A stretch of DNA of 64,000 bases from an uncultured Paraprevotella sp. (GCA_900548345.1 URKA01000006.1:1-64000), one strand, 5' to 3'. Positions 47,193 to 56,434 are shown, numbered from the stretch's first letter. Made by a program: numbers and translations. Notes: a model not told the origin generated them from the letters alone.

Positions 47193-47522
47193 ATGACCCT
47201 CGAAGAAGCACAAAAGGAAGTAGACCGGTGGATAAAAACCATCGGAGTGCGCTACTTCAGCGAACTGACCAACATGGCCTGCCTGACGGAAGAAGTAGGC
47301 GAACTGGCCCGCGTCATCGCACGGAAATACGGCGACCAATCCTTCAAGGACGGCGAAAACTGCAACCTTGAAGAAGAGATGGCCGATGTGCTTTGGGTAC
47401 TCATCTGCCTGGCCAATCAGACCGGTGTGGACCTCACACAGGCCTTCAGAAAAAGCATGGAAAAGAAAACAAAACGAGACAAGGAAAGACATATCAACAA
47501 CATCAAATTACACTGGAAATGA
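47193..47522 (+). CDS. MazG-like nucleotide pyrophosphohydrolase
   Basis: 109 residues of all-alpha NTP pyrophosphohydrolase type. Metal-binding acidic motifs are seen in LTEEVGELARVIARKYGD and EEEMADVLWVLICLANQ (EExxE and ExxxD patterns). It probably clears abnormal or excess nucleoside triphosphates. Its stop codon overlaps the deoC start (ATGA), so the two are translationally coupled. Confidence 0.88.
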   Translation: MTLEEAQKEVDRWIKTIGVRYFSELTNMACLTEEVGELARVIARKYGDQSFKDGENCNLEEEMADVLWVLICLANQTGVDLTQAFRKSMEKKTKRDKERHINNIKLHWK

Positions 47523-48433
47523 GCGAACATACACACCATCACGAGAGCGAGTGCAACAAATATGAGCAAGCACTGGGCAAATATGACCTGAACGTGAGCG
47601 ACGCTGCCGTAGAGGCCGCCGTAAAGAAACTGATTGAAGAGAAAGTACCCGAAAACGACACTACGGAAGTCAAGAAATTCCTTATGGGAAGCGTGGAACT
47701 GACCACCCTGCAGACCACCGACAGCGAGGAGAGCGTGCTGAAATTCACCGAAAAAGTGAATGACTTCGATGCAACCTACCCCGATCTGCCCCACGTGGCC
47801 ACCATCTGCGTATACCCCTGCTTCGCACAGATTGTAAGCCAGTCGCTCGAAGTGGACGGTGTGGAAATCGCCTGCGTTTCGGGCAGTTTCCCGTCCTCTC
47901 AGGCACTGATTGAGGTAAAGGTAGCCGAGACTGCACTGGCGATTAAAGACGGCGCTACGGAGATTGACATCGTCATGTCGGTGGGCAAGTTCCTGAGCGG
48001 TGACTACGAAACGCTCTGCGATGAAATCAGCGAATTGAAAGCCACCTGCGGCGACCGTAAAATGAAGGTTATCCTCGAAACCGGATGCCTGAAAACTGCC
48101 GCCAACATCAAGAAAGCGTCCCTGCTGGCCATGTACGCGGGTGCGGACTACATCAAGACATCTACAGGCAAACTCAGCCCTGCCGCCACTCCGGAAGCCG
48201 CATACGTCATGTGCCAGGCCATCAAGGAATACTACGACGAGACGGGCATACAGATAGGATTCAAGCCCGCCGGCGGCATGAATACCGTGCACGATGCATT
48301 GGTGTACTACACCATCGTAAAAGAAGTCTTAGGCGAGAAGTGGCTCACCAACCAGTGGTTGCGCCTCGGCACCAGCCGCCTGGCCAATATGTTGTTGAGC
48401 GAGGTCAAAGGCGAGGAAATCAAATTCTTCTAA
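47519..48433 (+). CDS. deoC: deoxyribose-phosphate aldolase
   Basis: 304 residues. Schiff-base Lys in DYIKTSTGKLSP, supporting acidic and Lys residues in EIDIVMSVGKF, and phosphate-binding FKPAGGM. It splits 2-deoxyribose-5-phosphate to glyceraldehyde-3-phosphate and acetaldehyde. ATG 47519 overlaps the previous stop; an earlier in-frame ATG at 47393 lies in another frame of the upstream gene and adds unrelated residues. A His-rich N-terminus (SEHTHHHESE) is present. Confidence 0.93.
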   Translation: MSEHTHHHESECNKYEQALGKYDLNVSDAAVEAAVKKLIEEKVPENDTTEVKKFLMGSVELTTLQTTDSEESVLKFTEKVNDFDATYPDLPHVATICVYPCFAQIVSQSLEVDGVEIACVSGSFPSSQALIEVKVAETALAIKDGATEIDIVMSVGKFLSGDYETLCDEISELKATCGDRKMKVILETGCLKTAANIKKASLLAMYAGADYIKTSTGKLSPAATPEAAYVMCQAIKEYYDETGIQIGFKPAGGMNTVHDALVYYTIVKEVLGEKWLTNQWLRLGTSRLANMLLSEVKGEEIKFF

Positions 48434-48454
48434 GCCTCCCGCCCTCTTACGATA

Positions 48455-48631
48455 GCCCGCGGATGACGCGGATTTTACGGATAACCGCAGATTTCAAGGT
48501 TCCGCTTTCAAAAACGGACAGGTCCACATTCGAATGTGGACCTGTCTGCATTTCATTTAAATTAGTTTTCTGAGAATCAATAAAATAAAAAGAATCCGCG
48601 GTCATCCGTAAAATCCACGTTATCCGCGGGC
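48455..48631. repeat. REP-like inverted repeat flanking a palindrome
   Basis: Arms of about 40 bases (48455-48494 and 48591-48631), near reverse complements, are made of the same CGCGGATnnnGCGGAT-type units as the 44693 element. They flank a central AT-rich segment that holds a perfect palindrome. Located between convergent deoC and the PIN-domain gene. Confidence 0.8.
48517..48546. terminator. perfect 30-bp palindrome, likely bidirectional terminator
   Basis: Two 15-base halves are exact reverse complements with no loop. On the minus strand it is followed by CGTTTTTG, on the plus strand by a T-rich stretch. It sits between the stops of convergent deoC (48433) and the PIN gene (48635). A protein-binding palindrome is the alternative. 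Confidence 0.6.
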
Positions 48632-48634
48632 CAA

Positions 48635-49057
48635 TCACACCGGTTGACTATTTGCCAAAAGTGCCGTAAATCTCTTTATGCGTAAGACATTCACATGAGG
48701 AAAAGGTATTTCCGCAAGCGAATTGAAATGTGCATCCTCCGAAACAATGTAATCCGCATTTGCCGCTATTGCGCAATCAACAAACTTATTATCGTCTTCG
48801 TCTGACTTTATCAGCCCGAATCTGTAATACGGTATAATAAACCTTGTATATCTTGACGCTATAATGGTGGAAATAACATTTATAGCTATTGCATAACCTA
48901 TCTTGGAAGACAGAATCTCAAGATATTCTTCTATTATTTCATTTGATACGCACAAGACAAACCGTCCATCCAAGAAACTATCCCAAATCAAACGATAAGG
49001 ACTTATCCTTGGAAGACTCATCAAGAGACAATTCGTATCAAGAACTATACTCCTCAT
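48635..49057 (-). CDS. PIN-domain protein, putative toxin
   Basis: 140 residues. Acidic residues of the PIN nuclease site are visible: the Asp of IVLDTN near residue 6, the Glu of NEIIEEYLEIL, and the Asp pair in DNKFVDCAIAANADYIVSED. It resembles the 'putative toxin-antitoxin system toxin, PIN family' group, which cleave RNA. It overlaps its upstream partner by 4 bases, the usual antitoxin-toxin order. Confidence 0.85.
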   Translation of the reverse strand: MRSIVLDTNCLLMSLPRISPYRLIWDSFLDGRFVLCVSNEIIEEYLEILSSKIGYAIAINVISTIIASRYTRFIIPYYRFGLIKSDEDDNKFVDCAIAANADYIVSEDAHFNSLAEIPFPHVNVLRIKRFTALLANSQPV

Positions 49058-49272
49058 TTATACGGTGTCCGCATGTGGCTTTTGCCCCACTCCTCTATGG
49101 TATCAGTGGTAATTTCGCCATTCTCACACAACAAGTCCAACTGCCCGTCAACCTTTTGCGCAAAATAGCGGGACAGGACTTGTTCCAGTACACACAACTC
49201 TTCATCCGTCTTGATGTAAGACATCATGTGAAGGATGCGTAACTGCGCAGGATTAAAAACAGTTGTTTTCAT
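49054..49272 (-). CDS. putative antitoxin partner of the PIN-domain protein
   Basis: 72 residues, not a family I recognise. The sequence (NPAQLRILHMMSYIKTDEE, then DLLCENGEITTDTIEEWGK) is helical and acidic. Position directly upstream with a 4-base overlap suggests the antitoxin. Short similar proteins precede PIN genes in Bacteroides. No DNA-binding motif is obvious. Confidence 0.65.
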   Translation of the reverse strand: MKTTVFNPAQLRILHMMSYIKTDEELCVLEQVLSRYFAQKVDGQLDLLCENGEITTDTIEEWGKSHMRTPYK

Positions 49273-49454
49273 AATTCCTTATCTCCATTTTATATCGCAA
49301 AAATACGGATTCCTTCTCAACCTGACAAATTTAGGTGTATCAAATTACTGATATTACAGACTTTCCAACATATCAGAACGTATCAAAACCCACCGAGACA
49401 CATGTGAAAGAACAAAGGGAAAGGGATTAAAGACAGACTGATTCATAATAAAAA

Positions 49455-49498
49455 AGAATCCGCGCTCATCCGTAAAATCCACGTTATCCGCGGGCCAT
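49455..49498. repeat. single REP-like arm
   Basis: The 44 bases repeat the right arm of the 48455 element with one or two differences, in the same orientation, but no partner arm was seen nearby. Lies just after the polyprenyl synthase stop codon. The remaining part of the 49273-49505 gap shows nothing recognisable. Confidence 0.7.
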
Positions 49499-49505
49499 CA
49501 AGCAT

Positions 49506-50477
49506 TCAAGAAGTGCGTTTGAGCACGAAATCAAGATACATACGCAAAGATTCCGCCACCTCACTGCGGTCGTCCTCCCCCACCATTTCCAAGGCCCGCA
49601 ACCTGATTTCATCCATTTTGCGGTAAGCATAATCTATGCCTCCGGAACGCTTGGTAAAGTCCACCAAAGCCGCGATTTCCTCATCCGAGACCTCTCCGGA
49701 ACGCACCCGCATGGCCACATCGTACCACTGCTCCGCACCGGGCTGCAACACGGCATGCACAACAGGCAACGTCAATTTGCCCTCTTTCATGTCATTACCC
49801 GTAGGCTTGCCCACTTCCTTGTCGTAATAGTCGAAAATATCGTCGCGAATCTGAAAACACAGCCCCACATACTCCCCAAAATCACGCACACGCCGCACAT
49901 CCTGTTCCGATGCACCGGAAAGCAATGCCCCCACCTCGGCACAAATGGTAAAAAGCGAAGCCGTCTTGTGGCGGATAACATCGAAATACTGCTCCTCGGT
50001 AATCACGTCCGACTTCACATTGGAGAGCTGCTGAAGCTCCCCGTCGGAAAGCATCTTGCCAAGCAGGGAAACCAGCTCCACCACCCTCAGACTACCCGTC
50101 CGGGCGGCATGCTCCAAGGCCGTGGACAACAGGTAATCGCCCACCAACACCGCCGCCTTGTTATCCAAAAGCGCATTGACCGAAGATTGTCCCCTACGCA
50201 GACCACTCTCGTCCACCACATCATCGTGCACCAGACTGGCCGTATGGAGCATCTCCAGACTCACTGCCGCATGCAGCACGGCTTCATTGACCTCTCCACA
50301 TTTCTTGGCGGAAAGCAGCGTGAGAATAGGACGCATCATCTTACCCTTACGACTGAAAATGTGTCGCAAAGCCACCTCAAGAATCGGATTCCGATGCCTT
50401 AAAACAATATCAAACAGCACCTCAAAATCCGCCAATTCACGCTCTATCGGTTTTCTGATACGGGTTAATACGTCCAT
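49506..50477 (-). CDS. polyprenyl (octaprenyl-type) diphosphate synthase
   Basis: 323 residues from ATG 50477. Two Asp-rich motifs, LVHDDVVDES (first DDxxD) and QIRDDIFDYY (second), define a trans-prenyltransferase. It likely makes the long isoprenoid chain of menaquinone, used by the fumarate reductase encoded nearby. The upstream in-frame ATG (50609) is rejected because it would overlap polA and adds no conserved sequence. Confidence 0.9.
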   Translation of the reverse strand: MDVLTRIRKPIERELADFEVLFDIVLRHRNPILEVALRHIFSRKGKMMRPILTLLSAKKCGEVNEAVLHAAVSLEMLHTASLVHDDVVDESGLRRGQSSVNALLDNKAAVLVGDYLLSTALEHAARTGSLRVVELVSLLGKMLSDGELQQLSNVKSDVITEEQYFDVIRHKTASLFTICAEVGALLSGASEQDVRRVRDFGEYVGLCFQIRDDIFDYYDKEVGKPTGNDMKEGKLTLPVVHAVLQPGAEQWYDVAMRVRSGEVSDEEIAALVDFTKRSGGIDYAYRKMDEIRLRALEMVGEDDRSEVAESLRMYLDFVLKRTS

Positions 50478-50500
50478 ACGAAAGTTTCGGTTCAGAACTA

Positions 50501-50508
50501 CAAAATTA
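50501..50508 (-). promoter_or_regulatory. putative -7 box of the polyprenyl synthase gene
   Basis: On the minus strand TAATTTTG fits TAnnTTTG, 23 bases before the ATG at 50477. No -33 TTTG at the normal spacing. Confidence 0.4.
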
Positions 50509-50571
50509 CATAAAAAACAGAAGTACCCTCGTATTTTTTCCGTAATTTTACGGAGAAAATAACATGATTCT

Positions 50572-53343
50572 ATGAACAAACTTTTCCTGCTCGACGCATA
50601 CGCCCTCATCTACCGGGCTTACTACGCATTCATCAAAAACCCAAGAATCAACTCGAAAGGCCTCAATACGTCTGCCATCTTAGGCTTCGTCAACACACTC
50701 GAAGAGGTGCTCAACAAAGAGAAACCCTCACACATCGGCGTGGCTTTCGACCCCTCCGGACCGACCTTCCGTCATGAAGCCTACCCCGAATACAAGGCGC
50801 AGCGCGAAGAGACACCGGAAGCCATCCGAACGGCCGTACCTATCATAAAAGACATCATACGTGCCTACCGCATCCCTATCATAGAGGTAGCGGGATTCGA
50901 AGCCGACGACGTCATCGGCACACTGGCCACGCAGGCCGACAAGCGCGGCGATACCGACACTTACATGATGACACCCGACAAGGACTACGGCCAGTTGGTG
51001 AGTGAAAGAGTCAGAATGTACCGCCCGAAATCCGGTGACAAGGATTTCGAAATCATGGGTGTGGAAGAGGTGACAAAGAAGTTCGACATCTCCACCACAA
51101 CCCAGGTCATCGACATGCTTGGCCTGATGGGCGACAAGTCGGACAACATTCCGGGATGTCCGGGTGTGGGAGAAAAAACGGCATCCAAATTGATTAACGA
51201 GTTCGGCAGTATCGAAAACCTGCTGGAGCATACCGACCAACTGAAAGGAGCCATCCGCACAAAAGTGGAGACCAACAAGGAGATGATTGCCTTCTCCAAA
51301 TTCCTCGCCACTATCCGGACCGATGCACCCGTCACCCTCGACATGGACGAATTGTGCATGAAAGAGCCGGACGAGGAAAAGTTGAAGACACTGTTTGAAG
51401 AACTGGAGTTCCGCACCCTGGCCGAACGAAAGTTCCAGAAGAAGAAAACTACGGAACAACCCGGCCTTTTTCAAGGCTCTCTCTTTCCCGAATTTGCGGA
51501 CAATTCCCCGGAAAGCCCGAAATATTCAAATCTCGCGCACTATACAAAGGGGAAATTCGACTACCAACTCATTGAAACGAGAGAAGATAGACAGAGAATT
51601 ATTGACTTATTCCTTACAAACAGTTTTCTCAGTTTAGATACGGAGACCACCGGAACCGACCCTATTTGCGCCCGACTCGTCGGTTTGAGCTTCAGCGTGG
51701 CGGAAAACCAGGCATTCTATGTGCCGATTCCGCAAGATGATGAAGAAGCGCAAAAAATAGTTAATGAATTTAAAATCGTCTACGAGAACGAGCATATCCT
51801 CAAAATCGGACAGAATATCAAGTATGACCTGTTGGTGTTGCAAAACTACGGCATCACACTGAAAGGAGAAATCTTCGACACCATGATAGCCCACTATCTG
51901 CTGCAACCCGAACTGAGGCACGGCATGGACTACTTGGCCGAAGTTTATCTGAACTACCGGACGATACACATCGAGGAACTTATCGGAGCAAAAGGCAAAA
52001 ACCAGAAGAACATGGCTGACCTCTCCCCTGCCGAGGTGTATGAATACGCCTGCGAGGATGCCGATGTGACGCTGAAACTGAAGAATGTGTTCGAACCCTT
52101 GTTGCAGCAAGAAGGGTGCGACCGCCTGTTCCGGGAAATCGAAATGCCGCTCATGCCCGTACTGGCATGGATGGAGCGCAACGGAGTTTGCATCGACAGC
52201 AACGCCCTGAGGGAAACCTCGGCACAATATACAGCTCAGATGAATCTGTTGGAAAAGGAAATCCACGAACTGGCCGGGTGTGACTTCAACATAGCTTCAC
52301 CCAAACAGGTGGGCGAAATCTTGTTTGAGAGACTCAAAATCAGCGAAAAACCGAAAAAGACCAAAACCGGACAGTACGTCACCTCCGAAGAGACCTTGGA
52401 AGGATTGCGCACACGCCACCCTATCATAGAGAAGATTCTGGAACACCGCGGATTGAAAAAGCTCTTGGGCACGTACATTGACGCCCTGCCCAAATTGGTC
52501 AACCCGAAAACAGGGCACATCCACACATCATTCAACCAGACCGTCACAGCCACGGGACGCCTGAGCAGCAGCAACCCGAACCTGCAAAATATCCCCGTGC
52601 GCAACGAGGAAGGCAAAGAGATACGCAAGGCGTTCGTCCCAGAGCCCGGATGTGAATTTTTTTCGGCGGACTATTCGCAGATAGAGCTGCGCATCATGGC
52701 GCACCTGAGTGGCGACCCACACATGATAGAGGCGTTCCGGAGCGGATATGACATCCATGCGGCCACGGCAGCCAAGATTTATAAAAAGAACATCGAGGAG
52801 GTGACACGCGAGGAACGCAGCAAGGCCAAAACAGCCAACTTCGGCATCATCTACGGCATCACCGTGTTCGGACTGGCAGAACGCATGAACGTGAGCCGAG
52901 GAGAGGCCAAAGAGTTGATAGACGGATACTTCGAGACTTATCCGAAGGTAAGGGAATACATGCAGAAGAGCATCGACACCGCCCGCGAGAAAGGTTATAC
53001 GGAGACCATCTACCACCGCCGGTGTTACCTGCGCGACATCAACAGCCACAACGCCGTAGTGCGAGGCTATGCCGAGCGCAACGCCATCAACGCCCCGATT
53101 CAGGGCAGTGCGGCGGACATCATCAAGATAGCCATGATTGCCATCTACCGGAGATTTTGTCAGGAAAACATCCGTTCCAAAATGATACTCCAGGTACACG
53201 ACGAATTGAACTTCAGCGTATATCCTGAAGAGAAGGAACAGGTGCAACGCATCGTCATCGAGGAAATGGAACGCGCCTGCTCCATGCAGGTCCCCCTCGA
53301 AGCCGACTTCGGTTGGGGCACCAACTGGCTGGAAGCGCATTGA
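50572..53343 (+). CDS. polA: DNA polymerase I
   Basis: 923 residues: 5'-nuclease domain (1-290), proofreading exonuclease with an intact DTET site (FLSLDTETTGTDP, about 355), and a family A polymerase domain with motif A FFSADYSQIELR, O-helix KTANFGIIYG and motif C QVHDELNF. It fills gaps and removes RNA primers. Divergent from the polyprenyl synthase gene; a small 7+7 base palindrome (50539-50554) lies between them. Confidence 0.96.
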   Translation: MNKLFLLDAYALIYRAYYAFIKNPRINSKGLNTSAILGFVNTLEEVLNKEKPSHIGVAFDPSGPTFRHEAYPEYKAQREETPEAIRTAVPIIKDIIRAYRIPIIEVAGFEADDVIGTLATQADKRGDTDTYMMTPDKDYGQLVSERVRMYRPKSGDKDFEIMGVEEVTKKFDISTTTQVIDMLGLMGDKSDNIPGCPGVGEKTASKLINEFGSIENLLEHTDQLKGAIRTKVETNKEMIAFSKFLATIRTDAPVTLDMDELCMKEPDEEKLKTLFEELEFRTLAERKFQKKKTTEQPGLFQGSLFPEFADNSPESPKYSNLAHYTKGKFDYQLIETREDRQRIIDLFLTNSFLSLDTETTGTDPICARLVGLSFSVAENQAFYVPIPQDDEEAQKIVNEFKIVYENEHILKIGQNIKYDLLVLQNYGITLKGEIFDTMIAHYLLQPELRHGMDYLAEVYLNYRTIHIEELIGAKGKNQKNMADLSPAEVYEYACEDADVTLKLKNVFEPLLQQEGCDRLFREIEMPLMPVLAWMERNGVCIDSNALRETSAQYTAQMNLLEKEIHELAGCDFNIASPKQVGEILFERLKISEKPKKTKTGQYVTSEETLEGLRTRHPIIEKILEHRGLKKLLGTYIDALPKLVNPKTGHIHTSFNQTVTATGRLSSSNPNLQNIPVRNEEGKEIRKAFVPEPGCEFFSADYSQIELRIMAHLSGDPHMIEAFRSGYDIHAATAAKIYKKNIEEVTREERSKAKTANFGIIYGITVFGLAERMNVSRGEAKELIDGYFETYPKVREYMQKSIDTAREKGYTETIYHRRCYLRDINSHNAVVRGYAERNAINAPIQGSAADIIKIAMIAIYRRFCQENIRSKMILQVHDELNFSVYPEEKEQVQRIVIEEMERACSMQVPLEADFGWGTNWLEAH

Positions 53344-53428
53344 AACGGTAGCAAGGCCCTGACGAATAAGGTGGATGCAATTCTGCACAACCGATTCTCA
53401 TAAAAAGAATATTAAATCTTATTCATAA

Positions 53429-53488
53429 AAGTTCTTTTTTGATACTTTATCACTATATTTGCAACATAAAGAATCAAAAAAGAACCTT
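53429..53488 (+). promoter_or_regulatory. operator/promoter of the hipBA-type pair
   Basis: Inverted arms AAGTTCTTTTTTGAT (53429-53443) and ATCAAAAAAGAACCTT (53473-53488) flank TATATTTG (53454-53461), a TAnnTTTG -7 box. The second arm ends one base before the ATG of the HipB-like gene. HipB proteins repress their own operon at such sites, so autoregulation is likely. Confidence 0.6.
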
Positions 53489-53489
53489 T

Positions 53490-53837
53490 ATGGACAGTCT
53501 TTATATGCAAGCTGACGGTTCCATCATCAGCAAAATAGGAGAAAAGCTAAAGGCAAGCCGCCTGAAGCAGAACATCACACAGCAAAGCCTTGCTGAAGCC
53601 TCAGGCGTCACACTTTCCACCGTCAAGCGGATGGAGAACGGTGAGATTGGCGCCTTTTCCTCCCTTATCAGGGTACTGCGTGTATTGGGACTTTTGGATT
53701 ACATCCAACCCTTGACCGAAGAGGAGCAACTAAGTCCGCAGGAATACTATGACCTGATGCACAGCGCGCAAAAGAAGAGCCGCAAAAGAGCTATCGGTAA
53801 ACTGAAAATAAAAGATAAAGAAGACACAGAATGGTAG
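53490..53837 (+). CDS. HipB-like XRE-family antitoxin/repressor
   Basis: 115 residues from ATG 53490. An XRE helix-turn-helix covers about residues 18-70 (LKQNITQQSLAEASGVTLST), followed by YIQPLTEEEQLSPQEYYDL, a segment shared with HipB-like partners. It should neutralise the HipA-like kinase and repress the operon. The longer frame from 53439 would begin inside the operator. Overlaps hipA by 7 bases. Confidence 0.85.
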   Translation: MDSLYMQADGSIISKIGEKLKASRLKQNITQQSLAEASGVTLSTVKRMENGEIGAFSSLIRVLRVLGLLDYIQPLTEEEQLSPQEYYDLMHSAQKKSRKRAIGKLKIKDKEDTEW

Positions 53838-55111
53838 ATGTAGCAAGAGTGAACCTATTCGGTCAACCGATGGGAACCTTTAGATGGGACAACCGTTATC
53901 AACTGGCACAGTTTGAATATGACCGTGACTTTGTCGGACGGGGCTTAGAACCCTCCCCTCTGATGATGCCCGTCAGACAAGGTCGCGTATATTCATTCGG
54001 CATGCTGAATAAGGATACATTCAGCGGACTTCCCGGCATGCTGGCAGACTCCCTGCCCGACACTTATGGCCGTGCCCTGTTCAACAAATGGCTCAGCATG
54101 ACGGGACGTGACAGCGGAAACTCGGTAGAAACCCTTTGTTTCTTAGGCAAAAGATGTATGGGAGCATTAGAGTTTGAACCTGCCATTGAGGTGGGTTATA
54201 AGTTGGAACAGAGGATTGAATTGGATACCCTCGTAGACGTGGCAAGAAGTGCATTGGACGAGAAGCAAGCCTTTACAACAAACATCAATGAAGACAAGAA
54301 AGCAGCCATTGCAGAAATCCTGCGTTTGGGAACTTCAGCAGGTGGACAAAGGGCAAAGGCAATCATCGCATACAACAAAGCAACAGGCGAAGTCCGGTCC
54401 GGACAGACAGAAGCCCCCTATGGGTTCGATTATTATCTCATCAAGTTGGACGGAGTCACTGCCAAGGCTGGTTTCAGGGAAACAGAGAACTTCGGAAGGT
54501 TAGAATACTCATTCTACCAACTTGTACGTAAATGCGGCATCGAAATGTCCGAATGCTCCTTAATCGAAGAGAACAGCCGAGCCCACTTTCTCACCAAACG
54601 ATTCGACAGGATCGGGGATAGAAAAATCCACATGCAAACCCTTTGCGGCATAGCCCATTATGATTTCCGGCTGTTTCATGGATACTCCTACGAACAAGCT
54701 TTCGGGGTAATGAGAGCATTACACCTGCCCTACTCGCAAGCACAAGAAATGTATCGACGCATGGTATTCAACGTTGTAGCAAGGAATCAGGACGACCATA
54801 CCAAAAACATCTCGTTCCTCATGAATGAGGAGGGACATTGGCGTTTGTCACCTGCATACGATATGGGATACGCCTATAACCCTCTCGGACAATGGACGTC
54901 AACCCACCAAATGTCCATAAACGGCAAGTTCGAGGACATTTGCCGAGCAGACTTGTTGGAGTGTGGCAAACGGAACAACATCAAAAATGCAGCAGCTATT
55001 ATAGACGAAGTTTGCGATGTGGTATCTTCATGGCCTGCCATTGCCAAAGAATGCGAGGTGCCACAAGACATGATAGACACCATCACCCCAAACTTATTGA
55101 CGAACATCTGA
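53831..55111 (+). CDS. HipA-like serine/threonine kinase toxin
   Basis: 426 residues with the three HipA regions: N-terminal domain (GMLADSLPDTYGRALFNKW), the GTSAGGQRAKAII phosphate-binding region, and the catalytic NVVARNQDDHTKNISFL with Asp/Asn residues plus metal-binding Asp in LSPAYDM. HipA kinases phosphorylate translation factors such as GltX and slow growth. All catalytic elements look intact. It is convergent with the GH2 gene, only 15 bases apart. Confidence 0.9.
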   Translation: MVDVARVNLFGQPMGTFRWDNRYQLAQFEYDRDFVGRGLEPSPLMMPVRQGRVYSFGMLNKDTFSGLPGMLADSLPDTYGRALFNKWLSMTGRDSGNSVETLCFLGKRCMGALEFEPAIEVGYKLEQRIELDTLVDVARSALDEKQAFTTNINEDKKAAIAEILRLGTSAGGQRAKAIIAYNKATGEVRSGQTEAPYGFDYYLIKLDGVTAKAGFRETENFGRLEYSFYQLVRKCGIEMSECSLIEENSRAHFLTKRFDRIGDRKIHMQTLCGIAHYDFRLFHGYSYEQAFGVMRALHLPYSQAQEMYRRMVFNVVARNQDDHTKNISFLMNEEGHWRLSPAYDMGYAYNPLGQWTSTHQMSINGKFEDICRADLLECGKRNNIKNAAAIIDEVCDVVSSWPAIAKECEVPQDMIDTITPNLLTNI

Positions 55112-55126
55112 TTTTCAAACCAAGCC

Positions 55127-56434
55127 TTACCGGGCTCCATCCACGTACTGCAAAAAGTCTGCTTCCACAATACGCAGTTCGTTGCGCACCTTGTCACCGT
55201 CTTTCGCCTTGAACAGGTCGAGTTCATTGGCTACCGGTGCCACGAGTTCCGTTATCTGGTCGAAGGCATCGCCTTCTTGCGCCTTTCCTTTCAAACGGAC
55301 GGTGATTTCCGATGTCGTTACGGAAGGAAGCGGAAGATGGACATAGCCGAGCGACAGCTCTGTATTTCCGGACCACACAAGGGTGGAGTCGGCATAGATT
55401 TCAAGAGGATAGCTTCGCTTTCGCCAACCGGTCAGCTTCAATGACACTTCATCAACACGGGAAGGTTGCGAGAACCCGAACTTTATCCATGCCGTACGCT
55501 CACGCCCGTCGTTGCGCCACTCCGTCTCTTCATTGTCGTCCACGCTGTTGGCTGCCAGCTTCTGGTTACACCCAGCCGTAACAGTCCGGACTGGGACGGT
55601 GCGTTTATGCTCCGTAAACGAAGGAGTGAGCGGAGTTTCTCCCCGTTCAAGATTGCAAGGCAAATCCCAACGCTGCTGCATGGTGCTCAACCCGTTCTTC
55701 GCCTCCACCTCTTGCGACAGCCACTCTACCGTCACCGGTTCAAGCCCTTCTGCCTCAGCAGTAAGACGTATCGTTCCACCCTCCGGCAGACTGCGGACAA
55801 GTGCACGGTTCACACCGCATTCCACCGGCAATGAATCGGACAAGACACAGTTGCCTTCTCCCTTGGCTATGCCGCCCCGCCATTCGGCAGGTCCCTCAAG
55901 GCTGAACCTCACCATGCGGTTGTCGAGCGGACAACGGCATCCGTTGGCATCAACCACCTCAAACTCCACAAGCGCCATGTCGGCACCGTCGGCACGCATT
56001 CCGCCGGGAGCCGTCTCAACCTTCATGCGCAACATGGCCGGTTCCCCGGCTGTAGACAGCACAGCATCGGAGAGTTGCTCGCCTTTCTTGTTGTAAGACA
56101 CCGCCCTCAACTGCCCCGGTTCGTATGGAATGGAGTCGAATGTGTGTAGAAAATGATAGTCAATCTTCTCCCGTCCCACCGTTCTGCCGTTGAGCAGAAG
56201 TTCCACTTTCGGAGCCGATGAGACCACATAGACCGGCTTTACCGTTCCCGAAGGATAATTCCAGTGTCCCATGATATACGTCTGTTCCTGTTCCGGTTCC
56301 ACCCATCCGTTCCACATCACCTGGTGGGCATAATAGGAATCTTTGGGCAACCGCATGGCATCCACCACTCCACTGGTTCTATAGTCCGATTCTCCGCGAC
56401 AGTGCGTATTGGTGTCGGAGAAGATAATCTTCAC
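55127..56434 (-). CDS. GH2 C-terminal part (frame 2)
   Basis: Up to 435 codons beginning just after the frameshift (a GTG gives an apparent start, but no ribosome site is evident). It contains the end of the barrel (MKIIFSDTNTH, YYAHQVMWNGW), two beta-sandwich domains of the GH2 C-terminus (VYVVSSAPKVELLLNGRTVG; ADMALVEFEVVDANG) and a final discoidin-like module (ANSVDDNEETEWRNDGRERT). Without the first part it has no catalytic glutamates. Confidence 0.7.
   Translation of the reverse strand: MKIIFSDTNTHCRGESDYRTSGVVDAMRLPKDSYYAHQVMWNGWVEPEQEQTYIMGHWNYPSGTVKPVYVVSSAPKVELLLNGRTVGREKIDYHFLHTFDSIPYEPGQLRAVSYNKKGEQLSDAVLSTAGEPAMLRMKVETAPGGMRADGADMALVEFEVVDANGCRCPLDNRMVRFSLEGPAEWRGGIAKGEGNCVLSDSLPVECGVNRALVRSLPEGGTIRLTAEAEGLEPVTVEWLSQEVEAKNGLSTMQQRWDLPCNLERGETPLTPSFTEHKRTVPVRTVTAGCNQKLAANSVDDNEETEWRNDGRERTAWIKFGFSQPSRVDEVSLKLTGWRKRSYPLEIYADSTLVWSGNTELSLGYVHLPLPSVTTSEITVRLKGKAQEGDAFDQITELVAPVANELDLFKAKDGDKVRNELRIVEADFLQYVDGAR

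Noticed and set aside
47393..47518. Upstream start for deoC
   Set aside because: These codons lie in another frame of the MazG-like gene, and the ATGA overlap at 47519 gives a normal DeoC N-terminus.
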